Assembly: GCA_028865035.1 (NCBI GenBank)
Contig: JAGWLB010000006.1
Span: forward strand, 1 to 48,460
Direction: 5' to 3'
Length of the DNA stretch: 48,460 nt
Origin: Patescibacteria group bacterium
Lineage (GTDB): Bacteria; Patescibacteriota; Minisyncoccia; Phycocordibacterales; UBA9973
The stretch's first letter is position 1. Each line of letters starts with the position of its first letter. Made by a program: the position numbers and the translations under genes. Of this stretch, positions 28,809 through 38,687 are shown one piece after another. The notes under the pieces are model-generated. The model made no database searches, had not been told where the DNA came from, and saw only the letters and a list, made by a program, of their open reading frames with translations.

Positions 28809-29838
28809 ATACTGCACTATAGAGACCACTTTTATTTTTCTTAAAATATTTAGAATTTTGAAGATTGACTAGGATGGTATTTTTCTTTAAATATCTCTCT
28901 TTCATTACTTGATCCACAATATCTTCTTTCGACATTGGACCATTTTTCTTTAAAAGTTCTTTTATAACATCTCGGACAACACCTGATTTATAACCCCACT
29001 CAGATAATGCGTATATACCTCTTCCAACAAGCACAAAACGTGAATCTTTTATAAGTTCATTGTGACAAGTAGCAGTATGACACTTTTTATCAAAAGTATT
29101 TGCAACGGCCTTTGCTACTTCACGGAAATGCATTGGAGAACCATGTTTACGCATCATTAAAAATGCATAATCTTTAACTCCACGAGTTTTAATACTTGGA
29201 GAAGTAGATTTACCCCATTCACCAAGTGGATTCTTGCTTATGTTTTTCGATATTGCAAGCCATCTTTTTACAATCTCTTCATTCCTGTACTGTTCAGCAA
29301 GATCTTTAACCTCTTCTAAGAATTTTGTAATAATTTCATGTTCTGTGATAAGTTCATCGTCAGACAAATTAGCGTATAAATTTTTCAAAGATTTGTGGAC
29401 TTCTTCACCCACCTCTTCATCTACACTCCAACGTGTTTTGAAATCATTATCTTCTTTATACTTTTTAAAATCTTCGCCTAAAGTTAAGTATAAATGTATG
29501 TGATTTTGAGTTAACTTATCTTTAGAAACATGATTAAGAAGCTCTTGTTCAGATACAATAGCGCCTAGAGTATGCATTAATTTCTTTAATTCTTCAAAGA
29601 TTACTTTTTCTTCCTTAAATGCTTGTGATTTACGTATAAGTGCAATAGCAGAATTTTCAATCTGACGGACACGTTCGCGTGTTATACCGTATTTTTTGCC
29701 GATAGCTTCAAGTGTTTTCATCTCGGCATCATCTGTGAGTCCAAAACGATTCGTAATCACTTCATGGGCCCTCTCAGGTAGATTTGAAAGTATGCGTTTT
29801 GTAACTTGTTTGGGTTTAAATGTGAGAGTATTAGCCAT
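28807..29838 (-). CDS. sigma-70 region-4 HTH fused to HARE-HTH-like domain
   Basis: LEAIGKKYGITRERVRQIENSAIALIRK (sigma region 4.2); DYAFLMMRKHGSPMHFREVAKAVA (HARE-HTH-like); no region 2. Confidence 0.75.
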   Translation of the reverse strand: MANTLTFKPKQVTKRILSNLPERAHEVITNRFGLTDDAEMKTLEAIGKKYGITRERVRQIENSAIALIRKSQAFKEEKVIFEELKKLMHTLGAIVSEQELLNHVSKDKLTQNHIHLYLTLGEDFKKYKEDNDFKTRWSVDEEVGEEVHKSLKNLYANLSDDELITEHEIITKFLEEVKDLAEQYRNEEIVKRWLAISKNISKNPLGEWGKSTSPSIKTRGVKDYAFLMMRKHGSPMHFREVAKAVANTFDKKCHTATCHNELIKDSRFVLVGRGIYALSEWGYKSGVVRDVIKELLKKNGPMSKEDIVDQVMKERYLKKNTILVNLQNSKYFKKNKSGLYSAV

Positions 29839-29934
29839 TTATATAAAAATTATATCTTGTAATGTTTTTATAATATCACTACTATGAAATAAAGTCAATT
29901 GTTCTTAATTATAATGGTCAAATTCGTTAAAATA

Positions 29935-31752
29935 CTACTTTTTTGTTGATGATTTATTCTTAGATCTTTCTTGTTCAGTTAAAAATTTCTTACGTAATCT
30001 TACATTTTTAGGTGTAATTTCTAGATATTCATCATCTGCCATAATTTCTAATGCACGTTCTATAGAAAGTTTGTACGGTGGTTTTACATTTACTGCTTCG
30101 TCAGTACCTGATGAACGCATATTTGAAAGCTGTTTACCTTTTGTTGGGTTAACTGCCATTTCATCCCCTTTGATCACATTCCCGACAACCATACCTTCAT
30201 AAACTTCATCACCATGCTCAACATAAAGTGTACCTCGCTCTTGTAATGTCCACAAAGAAAAAGCAACGACTTTACCTGTAACCATTGAGGTCATAGATCC
30301 TACATCTCTCTTCTTTATCTCTCCTGCATATTCTTTAAATCCGATAAATCTTGAAGCTAAAATTCCTTCACCTTTTGTATCAACCACGAACTGACCACGA
30401 TAACCAAGCAAACCTCTTGTAGGAAGTTCAATAAGAATTCTTGTTATTCCTTCTTTCTCATGCATTGAATTTATAATTCCACGTCGAGCAGTTAGCTTCT
30501 CTATAACAATACCTGAAAATGCTACTGGTACATCAATGGTAACTTCTTCATATGGTTCTAACTTTTTGCCATTTTCTTCTTTTATAATTACGTGGGGCTG
30601 AGAAACTTGCAATTCGTATCCTTCGCGTCTCATATTTTCTAAAAGTACAGCAATATGTAATTCACCTCTGCCGTAAACCAAATATCCTTCTTGCATTTCT
30701 TCTTGATCAGGAGCATCAAAGTTTATACGTAAGCCTACATTTATTTCAAGCTCCTTTTCTAACCGTTCTCTTATTTGACGTGAAGTTACATATTTACCTT
30801 CACGACCAGCAAATGGTGAATCGTTAACAAGAAAATTAAGTGATATTGTTGGTTCGTCTATGGCTATTGATGGTAGAGCTTGAGTATCTGCTTTATCGCA
30901 AATAGTCTCACCTATAAAAACATCTGGAATACCCGCAATAATAGCGATGTCACCAGTTGCTATTTCATTCACTTCTTTACGAGTTATGCCTTCAAAAGTA
31001 AACATTTTAGAAATACGTGCATTGCGAGATTTACCATCTGAATCTTTGACAATAATCTGTGAGCCAGTCTTTATCGAACCAGCATAAACACGGGCAATAG
31101 CTAGACGACCTAGGAAATTATCGTATCCAAGATTAAAAACTTGAGCTTGGAAAGCACTGTCTCGATTTACTGAAGCTTCGGGTACGTCTTCAAGGATAAG
31201 ATCAAGTAATGGAGTCAAATCTTTTGATTCATCTTCTAAGTGAAGCTTTGCAATCCCTTGGCGTCCAATAGCATACATAGTTTTGAAATCAATCTGTTCA
31301 TTTGTTGCACCCAATTCAATAAAAAGTTCTAGAATTTCATCGTGTACACGTGCAGGGTTTGCGGCTGGCTTATCTATTTTATTTATAATAACAATAGGTT
31401 TTAAACCAAGTTCTAGAGACTTCTTTAATACGAAACGTGTTTGTGGCATAGGACCTTCTTGAGCATCAACCAATAAAAGTACTGAATCAATAGCACGAAG
31501 AACACGCTCAACTTCAGAACCAAAGTCAGCGTGGCCGGGTGTATCTACTATGTTTATCTTTGTACCTTTATAATTAACAGATGTATTTTTAGAATATATA
31601 GTTATACCACGCTCAAGCTCAAGAGCATTTGAGTCCATAGTAGTACCTTCCTCAGTCATACCACATTGTTTCATAAGTTGATCAGTAAGAGTTGTTTTAC
31701 CGTGGTCAACGTGGGCAATAATTGCTATGTTTCGTATCTCTGTTGGTTTCAT
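29935..31752 (-). CDS. typA: translational GTPase TypA/BipA
   Basis: IIAHVDHGKTTLTDQL, DTPGHADFGSEVERVL, full-length BipA. Confidence 0.95.
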   Translation of the reverse strand: MKPTEIRNIAIIAHVDHGKTTLTDQLMKQCGMTEEGTTMDSNALELERGITIYSKNTSVNYKGTKINIVDTPGHADFGSEVERVLRAIDSVLLLVDAQEGPMPQTRFVLKKSLELGLKPIVIINKIDKPAANPARVHDEILELFIELGATNEQIDFKTMYAIGRQGIAKLHLEDESKDLTPLLDLILEDVPEASVNRDSAFQAQVFNLGYDNFLGRLAIARVYAGSIKTGSQIIVKDSDGKSRNARISKMFTFEGITRKEVNEIATGDIAIIAGIPDVFIGETICDKADTQALPSIAIDEPTISLNFLVNDSPFAGREGKYVTSRQIRERLEKELEINVGLRINFDAPDQEEMQEGYLVYGRGELHIAVLLENMRREGYELQVSQPHVIIKEENGKKLEPYEEVTIDVPVAFSGIVIEKLTARRGIINSMHEKEGITRILIELPTRGLLGYRGQFVVDTKGEGILASRFIGFKEYAGEIKKRDVGSMTSMVTGKVVAFSLWTLQERGTLYVEHGDEVYEGMVVGNVIKGDEMAVNPTKGKQLSNMRSSGTDEAVNVKPPYKLSIERALEIMADDEYLEITPKNVRLRKKFLTEQERSKNKSSTKK

Positions 31753-31847
31753 AATAAATTGGTGGTTGAATTAAGTGAAAAATAAAATCGCCTACGGGCG
31801 AAATGTGTTTTCAATATATCATAGATTTTAACAAATGTAAAATACAC

Positions 31848-32942
31848 TTATAGCAGCTTAACAACATCATGATAAGTTATCACAACCATAAGCACCATAA
31901 GAAGGCCAAAGCCGATCATATTTACAATATTAGCAACTTTTGGATTAATTCTAGAGCCTTTTATTTTCTCTATTAGTAGAAACAATAGTCGTCCACCATC
32001 TAATGCAGGGAATGGAATAAGATTAATAACGGCTAGATTTATAGAAATAATTGCAGTAAATGAAAGTAAATATATAAATCCAAATTTCTCAGCATTACCA
32101 ACAACTCCTACAATACCAACAGGGCCAGTTACCCCAGCTAAACTTCCGTGACCTATAAGACCATTATGAATTAATGTATAAAATCCAACAATTGTGGCTA
32201 TGACCAAATTCCAGGATAATTTCAATCCTTCAAAGACTGCTTGATAAATTGGAAGCTTGAGTGTTCCTATGACATCCATACTAATACCTATCATCGGAGT
32301 ATCTGTTGTCTTATTTAATTCAGGAATTACTGTAGTCTGTTTTGTTTCTTTACCTCTTGTAAATGAAACTATAATATCTTCTCCGCTATGATTTTTTACA
32401 AAAGTTTGGATACTTTCTGTTGTCTGGGTATCGACAGAATCAGTTTTTGATTGAAGATGAGAAATTTTGTCTCCAGTTTGTAAGCCTGCTTTTTCTGCGG
32501 GAGAATTTTTAGAAACATCTGTTATAGTTAGTGCCTGATTTTTTATAATAGAACCTTGCGGTGCTGCCCCTACAGATGTTGGCAGACCAGACATAAAACC
32601 TACTGAAAATAATAACCAAGCTACTAAGAAATTCATAACCACTCCAGCAATTAATACTGCTGCTTGGATATATTTGGGTTTATTTATGAAGCTTCGTTTA
32701 CTATCAGGTCCGTTCATAGACTCTTCATCTGGGCTCTCTCCAAATATTTTCACATATCCACCAAAAGGTAAGGCATTAAAGTTATATGATGTCTCCCCCT
32801 TTTTTACACCGAAAAGTTTTGGAGGAAAACCGAAAGAAAATTCATCTACCCGAATACCAGATTTTTTAGCAACAATAAAATGCCCAAATTCATGAGAGAC
32901 AACAAGAACTAATAAAATTAGAATAAATATTAATACACTCAT
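31848..32942 (-). CDS. rseP: site-2 protease RseP (M50) with PDZ domain
   Basis: VVSHEFGHFIVA HExxH; NLIPFPALDGGRLLFLL. Confidence 0.93.
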   Translation of the reverse strand: MSVLIFILILLVLVVSHEFGHFIVAKKSGIRVDEFSFGFPPKLFGVKKGETSYNFNALPFGGYVKIFGESPDEESMNGPDSKRSFINKPKYIQAAVLIAGVVMNFLVAWLLFSVGFMSGLPTSVGAAPQGSIIKNQALTITDVSKNSPAEKAGLQTGDKISHLQSKTDSVDTQTTESIQTFVKNHSGEDIIVSFTRGKETKQTTVIPELNKTTDTPMIGISMDVIGTLKLPIYQAVFEGLKLSWNLVIATIVGFYTLIHNGLIGHGSLAGVTGPVGIVGVVGNAEKFGFIYLLSFTAIISINLAVINLIPFPALDGGRLLFLLIEKIKGSRINPKVANIVNMIGFGLLMVLMVVITYHDVVKLL

Positions 32943-32943
32943 A

Positions 32944-33477
32944 TTAGTTCATTATTTCTTTTTCTTTTTTAGAGAAAATAGCTTCCAAATTATTATTTGA
33001 TTCATCTACACATTTTTGAATATCTTCTTTTGTTCTCTTTAAGTCATCTTCAGGCATATCAGATATTTTATCTAATTCATCTCCTCTTTCTTTACGTACA
33101 CTTATACGTGCATCTTCTAGTTTTTCTTTTAGTACTTTCACTAATTTTGTACGATTCTCAGTTGTAAGCATTGGAAATATAACTCTAACACCATCACTAT
33201 CTGAAACTATCGATAGTCCAAGGTTGGCTGCCATAATAGCATTCTCTATATCCTTAATTTGATTCTTATCCCAAGGTGCTACACGAAGAGTTTTGGGATC
33301 TTCAATAGTTATACCTGCTACATTCTTAATAGGCATATGACTTCCATAGCTATCAACCGTAATACTATCTAGGACAAGAGGAGTAGCGCGTCCAGTATGC
33401 ACCTGAGAATACTCTTTAGAAAGCCATTCTTCAATCTTTTTTAGATTTATTTTAAAATTTTGTGTGTTGTAAGCCAT
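32944..33477 (-). CDS. frr: ribosome recycling factor
   Basis: VHTGRATPLVLDSITVDSYGSHMPIKNVAGITIEDPKTLRV; start reset to MAYNTQ. Confidence 0.95.
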   Translation of the reverse strand: MAYNTQNFKINLKKIEEWLSKEYSQVHTGRATPLVLDSITVDSYGSHMPIKNVAGITIEDPKTLRVAPWDKNQIKDIENAIMAANLGLSIVSDSDGVRVIFPMLTTENRTKLVKVLKEKLEDARISVRKERGDELDKISDMPEDDLKRTKEDIQKCVDESNNNLEAIFSKKEKEIMN

Positions 33478-33496
33478 ATAATTATTTATTCTGTTA

Positions 33497-34195
33497 TTAT
33501 AGCACAAGAGAGATATGTTCTAAAATCATTTTAGTAGATGAACCAGGTATAGATAGATACTCTCTTGCTTTGTTTAATTCTAAAAGTATGAATTGTATAT
33601 TCTTATTTAATTTATCGTTTTCAAATTTATTATAAATAATTTTCTCAAGATTATTAACTAATTCTGTGGCAATAAATCTTAAGCTTCCACTATTTTTATC
33701 ATCATCATGTTCTTTTATTATTTTTGAAATTATTTCAATTCGATTAATTTTAGAACTTTTATAAAAATTTTCAGCAATTTTATCCGAAATAATATTCGAC
33801 TTAGAATGAATTCTTACGATATGTGATCTAGATAAAATGGTATCAAGTAAAATTTGTGAATTTGGTACTACAATAAAAAAGTGTGTTTCAGCCTGAGGTT
33901 CTTCTATAACTTTAAGTAAAGCTTTTTCAGCCTCATTGTTTATAAATTTCGCTCCTATGATACATATTTTTTTATAACTATCTATTCTTTTTTTGCTGTG
34001 CCACTCATTTATCATTCTGCTATCATTTATAGTAAATGAATCATAAACCTGACAAAGGATATCCTGATTGTTTTCATTTATTTCTCCTCTACTTACAAGA
34101 AAATCACGTAAATCAAAAACAGTAGTATCTGGATCACCTTCTATAATATAACTATGATATAGATTTTCTGGGAATAAGGCATTTAAGCTATTCAT
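33497..34195 (-). CDS. DNA polymerase III delta'-like clamp-loader subunit, Walker A degenerate
   Basis: NNEAEKALLKVIEEPQAETHFFIVVPNSQILLDTILSRSHIVRI typical delta' box; SYIIEGDPDTTVFDL replaces GxxGxGKT. Confidence 0.7.
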   Translation of the reverse strand: MNSLNALFPENLYHSYIIEGDPDTTVFDLRDFLVSRGEINENNQDILCQVYDSFTINDSRMINEWHSKKRIDSYKKICIIGAKFINNEAEKALLKVIEEPQAETHFFIVVPNSQILLDTILSRSHIVRIHSKSNIISDKIAENFYKSSKINRIEIISKIIKEHDDDKNSGSLRFIATELVNNLEKIIYNKFENDKLNKNIQFILLELNKAREYLSIPGSSTKMILEHISLVL

Positions 34196-34200
34196 ATAAT

Positions 34201-35325
34201 CTATTCTACCTTAATTGGGAAAATATCAGAAAGTTCACCCGAATAATAGAATTCATAAGCCAAGTCTCCAAAAGTATAATCACGATCATTTATGGTAATA
34301 GTAGAACCACCTACTTCTGGATTAGCTTTTGGTACTGATTTGTTAAAGCCAATATTAAATAAAGTTGCTAAAACTTCTGGTCTATCGGAAATAGGATAAC
34401 CAGCAAGTTGCCATTGATGCATTATTTCTTTTAAAAATATTGCCGTATATAAATATGAATAATAGTGATTATTTGTATCAGTCAGACGTTGAAGTCGTTC
34501 ACTGTTTATATCTGTAGTTGAATAATCAAAAATATGCTCATAAGATGGACCTAAATAATATGGACTACTCGTATCTTTAAGATTATTTTCTATTGTTTCT
34601 GCGGTATTTATTTTCACACCCGCAATACCATAAGAGAACTTAGTTAAATTGCCAAGAACTTTCAGTGGTTCCAAATATTTCTTGAAATCTTCACGATTTG
34701 ATGTAAAAAAACGAAATTGTTCTGGTATAATTGTAGATACTATAATACGTGCTGGTATACCAGAATCTCTACTTGCTTGAAGAATTATATCTTTATCTTT
34801 TATTAGGGCTGCTCTCATAACCTCCCAATCCTTAGAAAGAATCCAACCAAAGATTGTCTGATTAGATGCCGTTGTGACTGAATTTGAATTATTGTCTGAG
34901 AAAATATCACACTTACTTAAACGATTTTGCAAAAATGTATTATTTGTCGTCACAAGTTCGACAGCTCGAATCATTTTTTGTGCAATAATCGATGACTTTG
35001 TGGATATATAAGTATCCATTATAACCTTTCCATTTTCAGGTAGAATAGATGAAATAGTGAGAATACGACACTCAGTTACTGGGTCTAAAACTTCCATAGG
35101 ACTATTATCACTACTATACAAGCTTGTCACTATATTATTATGTGTAAAGTTTTTATTTGCAATATTAAACGATGCATTACGAGCATCGATACTTCCTGCT
35201 ACATTTGTAAGATGTAAACTCATAGCTATAAAAACGGATGTAAAAATAAATCCTACAATAGCGAAGAAATAAAAAGCAATTTTTAAAATTAATTTGTGAT
35301 GTAATTTATTTTTTAAAATTTTCAT
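34201..35325 (-). CDS. hypothetical membrane-anchored protein, possible lysozyme-like fold
   Basis: N-terminal TM; IIPEQFR...SYGIAGVKINTAETI...VLATLFNIGF pattern reminiscent of SLT-type lysozyme fold. Confidence 0.4.
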   Translation of the reverse strand: MKILKNKLHHKLILKIAFYFFAIVGFIFTSVFIAMSLHLTNVAGSIDARNASFNIANKNFTHNNIVTSLYSSDNSPMEVLDPVTECRILTISSILPENGKVIMDTYISTKSSIIAQKMIRAVELVTTNNTFLQNRLSKCDIFSDNNSNSVTTASNQTIFGWILSKDWEVMRAALIKDKDIILQASRDSGIPARIIVSTIIPEQFRFFTSNREDFKKYLEPLKVLGNLTKFSYGIAGVKINTAETIENNLKDTSSPYYLGPSYEHIFDYSTTDINSERLQRLTDTNNHYYSYLYTAIFLKEIMHQWQLAGYPISDRPEVLATLFNIGFNKSVPKANPEVGGSTITINDRDYTFGDLAYEFYYSGELSDIFPIKVE

Positions 35326-36335
35326 CTCTTACTAATAATTGTTTTTTTATAAGTTTCTAAGTGGTTTAAGGCTTCGCCAGTTCCTTTTGCAACACATAAA
35401 AGAGATTCATCGGCTACATATGCTTTCACACCTGTGCGTCTATATATAAGATCAGCTAAATTCCTTAATTGAGAAGAACCACCAGTCATTATTATACCAT
35501 CATCGATAATATCAGCAGCTAACTCAGGTGGAGTTAAAGATAAGACATCTTTAATAGCATTAATCATTGTTCTTAATTCTTTATCGATTGCTCTGACAAC
35601 TTCATTGGTTGAAATCTGAGCAGTACGAGGTAAACCTTGAATGAAATCACGTCCTTTAATTGTTGCTGTTAATTCTTCTTCTAGTGGAATAGCTGCCCCT
35701 ATTTTAATTTTAATTGTTTCTGCTGTTTTATCACCAATGGCTAAATTAAAAGTTTTTTTGATATAATCTGCAATTGCTTGATCTATTTTATCTCCAGCAC
35801 ATTTTACTGAAGTTGATGCAACAATACCTCCCAAAGAAATAACTGCAATATCTGTCGTCCCGCCGCCTATATCCATTATCATATGCCCTTTTGATTCGTG
35901 AATTGGAACACCTGCCCCAATAGCTGCTAAAATTGGTTCTTTGACAACATAAGCATTTTTGGCTCCCGCACGAACAGCCGCTTCAACAACTGCTCGACGT
36001 TCAGTCGAAGTAATACCAGCAGGTACAGATACCATCACATCTGGTTTAAATAAATTATATTTTCCTAAAGCTTTTGAGATAAAATATCGCAACATAGCTT
36101 CAGTTACTCTATAGTCTGCGATTACACCATCTTTCATAGGACGATAAACTATAATACTCTCCGGGGTTTTACCAATCATATCTTTAGCTTCTATTCCAAT
36201 TGCTAAGATAGTATTATCCTGTTCGGATACTGCTACAACAGAAGGTTCATTCAGAATAATACCTTTACCAGGAAGATATACAAGGGTATTTGCCGTACCT
36301 AGATCAATACCTAATTTTTTTGAAAATAAAGCCAT
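35322..36335 (-). CDS. mreB: rod-shape determining protein MreB
   Basis: KLGIDLGTANTLVYLPGKGIILNEPSVVA, MIMDIGGGTTDIAVISLGG. Confidence 0.96.
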   Translation of the reverse strand: MALFSKKLGIDLGTANTLVYLPGKGIILNEPSVVAVSEQDNTILAIGIEAKDMIGKTPESIIVYRPMKDGVIADYRVTEAMLRYFISKALGKYNLFKPDVMVSVPAGITSTERRAVVEAAVRAGAKNAYVVKEPILAAIGAGVPIHESKGHMIMDIGGGTTDIAVISLGGIVASTSVKCAGDKIDQAIADYIKKTFNLAIGDKTAETIKIKIGAAIPLEEELTATIKGRDFIQGLPRTAQISTNEVVRAIDKELRTMINAIKDVLSLTPPELAADIIDDGIIMTGGSSQLRNLADLIYRRTGVKAYVADESLLCVAKGTGEALNHLETYKKTIISKR

Positions 36336-36421
36336 ATATATAAAACATACTATAACATATTATTAATTAAATTGAACAATTTCGTATGTTTGAAACAGTA
36401 TAGTTATGATAGGATAAAGAT

Positions 36422-38374
36422 ATGTATATAACTACTGTAATACCAATAAAGAAAGGTTTTCAAAAAGAATATTTGTCATATTTTTCTTCTATTGAAATAC
36501 CATTAGGTACTATTGTTAGTATACCGGTTAGATTCAAGACGGTAAACGCAATAGTCATACATACAGAAGAAGCTAGATTAGTAAAATCTGATATAAAAAA
36601 TGCTGACTTCCAATTAAAAAAAATAATTGACATTAAAGGTGACTCACCTTTCACAAAAGAATTTTTCACAACTTGTAATCGTATGAAAGATTATACAGTT
36701 AGCTCAACGGGTAACATTATCCAAGCAATGCTACCAAATGTATTTCTTGAAAATATAAATGAATTAAAAAAAGTAAATATTAATGAATCAACCAAAGAAC
36801 CTGAAAATATAAAACATGAAAAATTAATTTTCCAAGCACTTACGTCAGATAGAATTGCATTCTATCGTACACTTATCCGTGAAGCATTTGCGAAAAAGCA
36901 ATCCATATTTATATGTGTTCCAACGCATTTCGGTATAGAAGAGTGGAAAAATGTATTAGTAAAAGGTATAGAACAATATGTCTTTGCTTTTCATAGTGAT
37001 ATACCTAAAAAAGTATTAATTAAAAATTACAATACATTAATGAACGAAGAACATCCAATATTAATAATAGGAACTGGTATGTTCTTATCTATACCAAGAC
37101 AAGACATCAAAACTATTATTATAGAAAATGAAAGTTCAGATTCTTATAAACAAATAGGAAAACCTTACATAGATGTACGTAGTTTTGTAGAAGTATTATC
37201 ATCAATCCAAAAATCAAAATTAATATTTAGTGATACCTTAATGCGACCTGAGACATTACAAAGACATGAAGATGGTGAACTTGGTGATGTACATCCTCCA
37301 CATTTTCGTTTGCCGAAAACAGAACATCAAACTATAGTTGATATGAAAAACGAGATAGATGAAAAAGGAAATAAAGGATTCACTATATTGTCTAACTTAA
37401 CAAAGGAAACAATCAGACAAGCTATCGCTAACAATGAATCAATCTTTCTTTTTTCTATACGCAAAGGTTTAGCTGGAGTTACAGTTTGTAATGATTGTGG
37501 TCATACCCTTTTATGTCCATCATGCTCAACACCAGTCGTACTATATGGAGCTAAGCAACGAACTGCTACAAAAATTGCAACGACAAGGATATTTATGTGT
37601 AATAAATGTGGGCGCAAGGAATCAACAGAAATAAAATGTCCAGAATGTTCTAGCTGGAATCTAACCCCACTTGGCATAGGAACTGATAGAGTATATGAAG
37701 AAATAAAAAATTTATTTCCTGATGCTTGTGTTGTCCAAATAGATAAAGAAACTACACCAACTATAAAAGAAACTAGAAATGCTATTGATATATTTTACAA
37801 GAATAAAGCTTGCATACTGATAGGCACTGAAATGGCTTTTTCTTACCTACATAGTGAAGTTACTCATAGTGCTATTATTTCTCTCGATGGACTACTTTCG
37901 ATTCCAAGTTTTAATATTACACAAAAAATTTTGCATATAATTGAAAAATTACACTCTATAACCAAAAAAAATCTTATAATTCAGACAAGGCTTCCTGAAA
38001 ATCAAATTCTTCAATATATTTTAAGTGGAAATGTTTTACCTCTATATAGAGAAGATTTAAAAGAACGTAAAGCATTTGGTTACCCTCCGTTTAAACGTCT
38101 CATAAAAATCACATTTACAGGAACTGCTAGTGAAACAGAAAAGGCCCGTAAATATCTTGAAAATAAATTAAACGCATATGAACCACAAATTTTTTCTGCT
38201 TTTGTTGGTCGTGTTAAAGGTCAGTATATAACTAACACAGTAATAAAAGTAAACCCAGATCAGTGGCAGTTGCCTACCAAAGATAAACAACTTGAAACCT
38301 CACCTTTAGCTGAAATACTATCTAGTTTATCTCCAGCATTTTCTATTAATGTTGACCCTGAGGATTTGCTGTAA
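36422..38374 (+). CDS. priA: PriA-like primosomal protein with degenerate helicase motifs
   Basis: PriA zinc cluster CNDCGHTLLCPSCSTPVVLY...CNKCGRKESTEIKCPECSSWNLTPLGIGTDRVYEEI; Walker A and DEAH positions replaced. Confidence 0.8.
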   Translation: MYITTVIPIKKGFQKEYLSYFSSIEIPLGTIVSIPVRFKTVNAIVIHTEEARLVKSDIKNADFQLKKIIDIKGDSPFTKEFFTTCNRMKDYTVSSTGNIIQAMLPNVFLENINELKKVNINESTKEPENIKHEKLIFQALTSDRIAFYRTLIREAFAKKQSIFICVPTHFGIEEWKNVLVKGIEQYVFAFHSDIPKKVLIKNYNTLMNEEHPILIIGTGMFLSIPRQDIKTIIIENESSDSYKQIGKPYIDVRSFVEVLSSIQKSKLIFSDTLMRPETLQRHEDGELGDVHPPHFRLPKTEHQTIVDMKNEIDEKGNKGFTILSNLTKETIRQAIANNESIFLFSIRKGLAGVTVCNDCGHTLLCPSCSTPVVLYGAKQRTATKIATTRIFMCNKCGRKESTEIKCPECSSWNLTPLGIGTDRVYEEIKNLFPDACVVQIDKETTPTIKETRNAIDIFYKNKACILIGTEMAFSYLHSEVTHSAIISLDGLLSIPSFNITQKILHIIEKLHSITKKNLIIQTRLPENQILQYILSGNVLPLYREDLKERKAFGYPPFKRLIKITFTGTASETEKARKYLENKLNAYEPQIFSAFVGRVKGQYITNTVIKVNPDQWQLPTKDKQLETSPLAEILSSLSPAFSINVDPEDLL

Positions 38375-38433
38375 GTTACATTACGCCATATTCTTGCTTC
38401 ATATAAAAAGATATGTTATCATACGACCTACAT

Positions 38434-38685
38434 ATGATTACAGTTATAGAAGTCAAGAAAAATACAAATGAAAGCAATGTAAATCTTGTTAGACGTTTTT
38501 CTCGTAAAGTTCAAGAGTCTGGTATTATCCAGAAGGTCAAAAGTAAACGTTATAATCAACGTTCACTTTCAAAACTAAAAACAAAACAAGCAACTTTGAA
38601 ACGTATTGCTCGTAAAGAAAATCATCAAAAGTTGTTCAAGCTTGGAAAAGTTGATGCTACTTCAAAAAGAGGACATCGTAAATAA
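38434..38685 (+). CDS. rpsU: ribosomal protein bS21
   Basis: MITVIEVKKNTNESNVNLVRRFSRKVQESGI...; start reset from 38413. Confidence 0.88.
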   Translation: MITVIEVKKNTNESNVNLVRRFSRKVQESGIIQKVKSKRYNQRSLSKLKTKQATLKRIARKENHQKLFKLGKVDATSKRGHRK

Positions 38686-38687
38686 GC

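Noticed and set aside
38413-38433. Upstream start MLSYDLH for bS21
   Set aside because: bS21 family begins MITVIEVKKNE-like; the upstream codons are an AT-rich leader.
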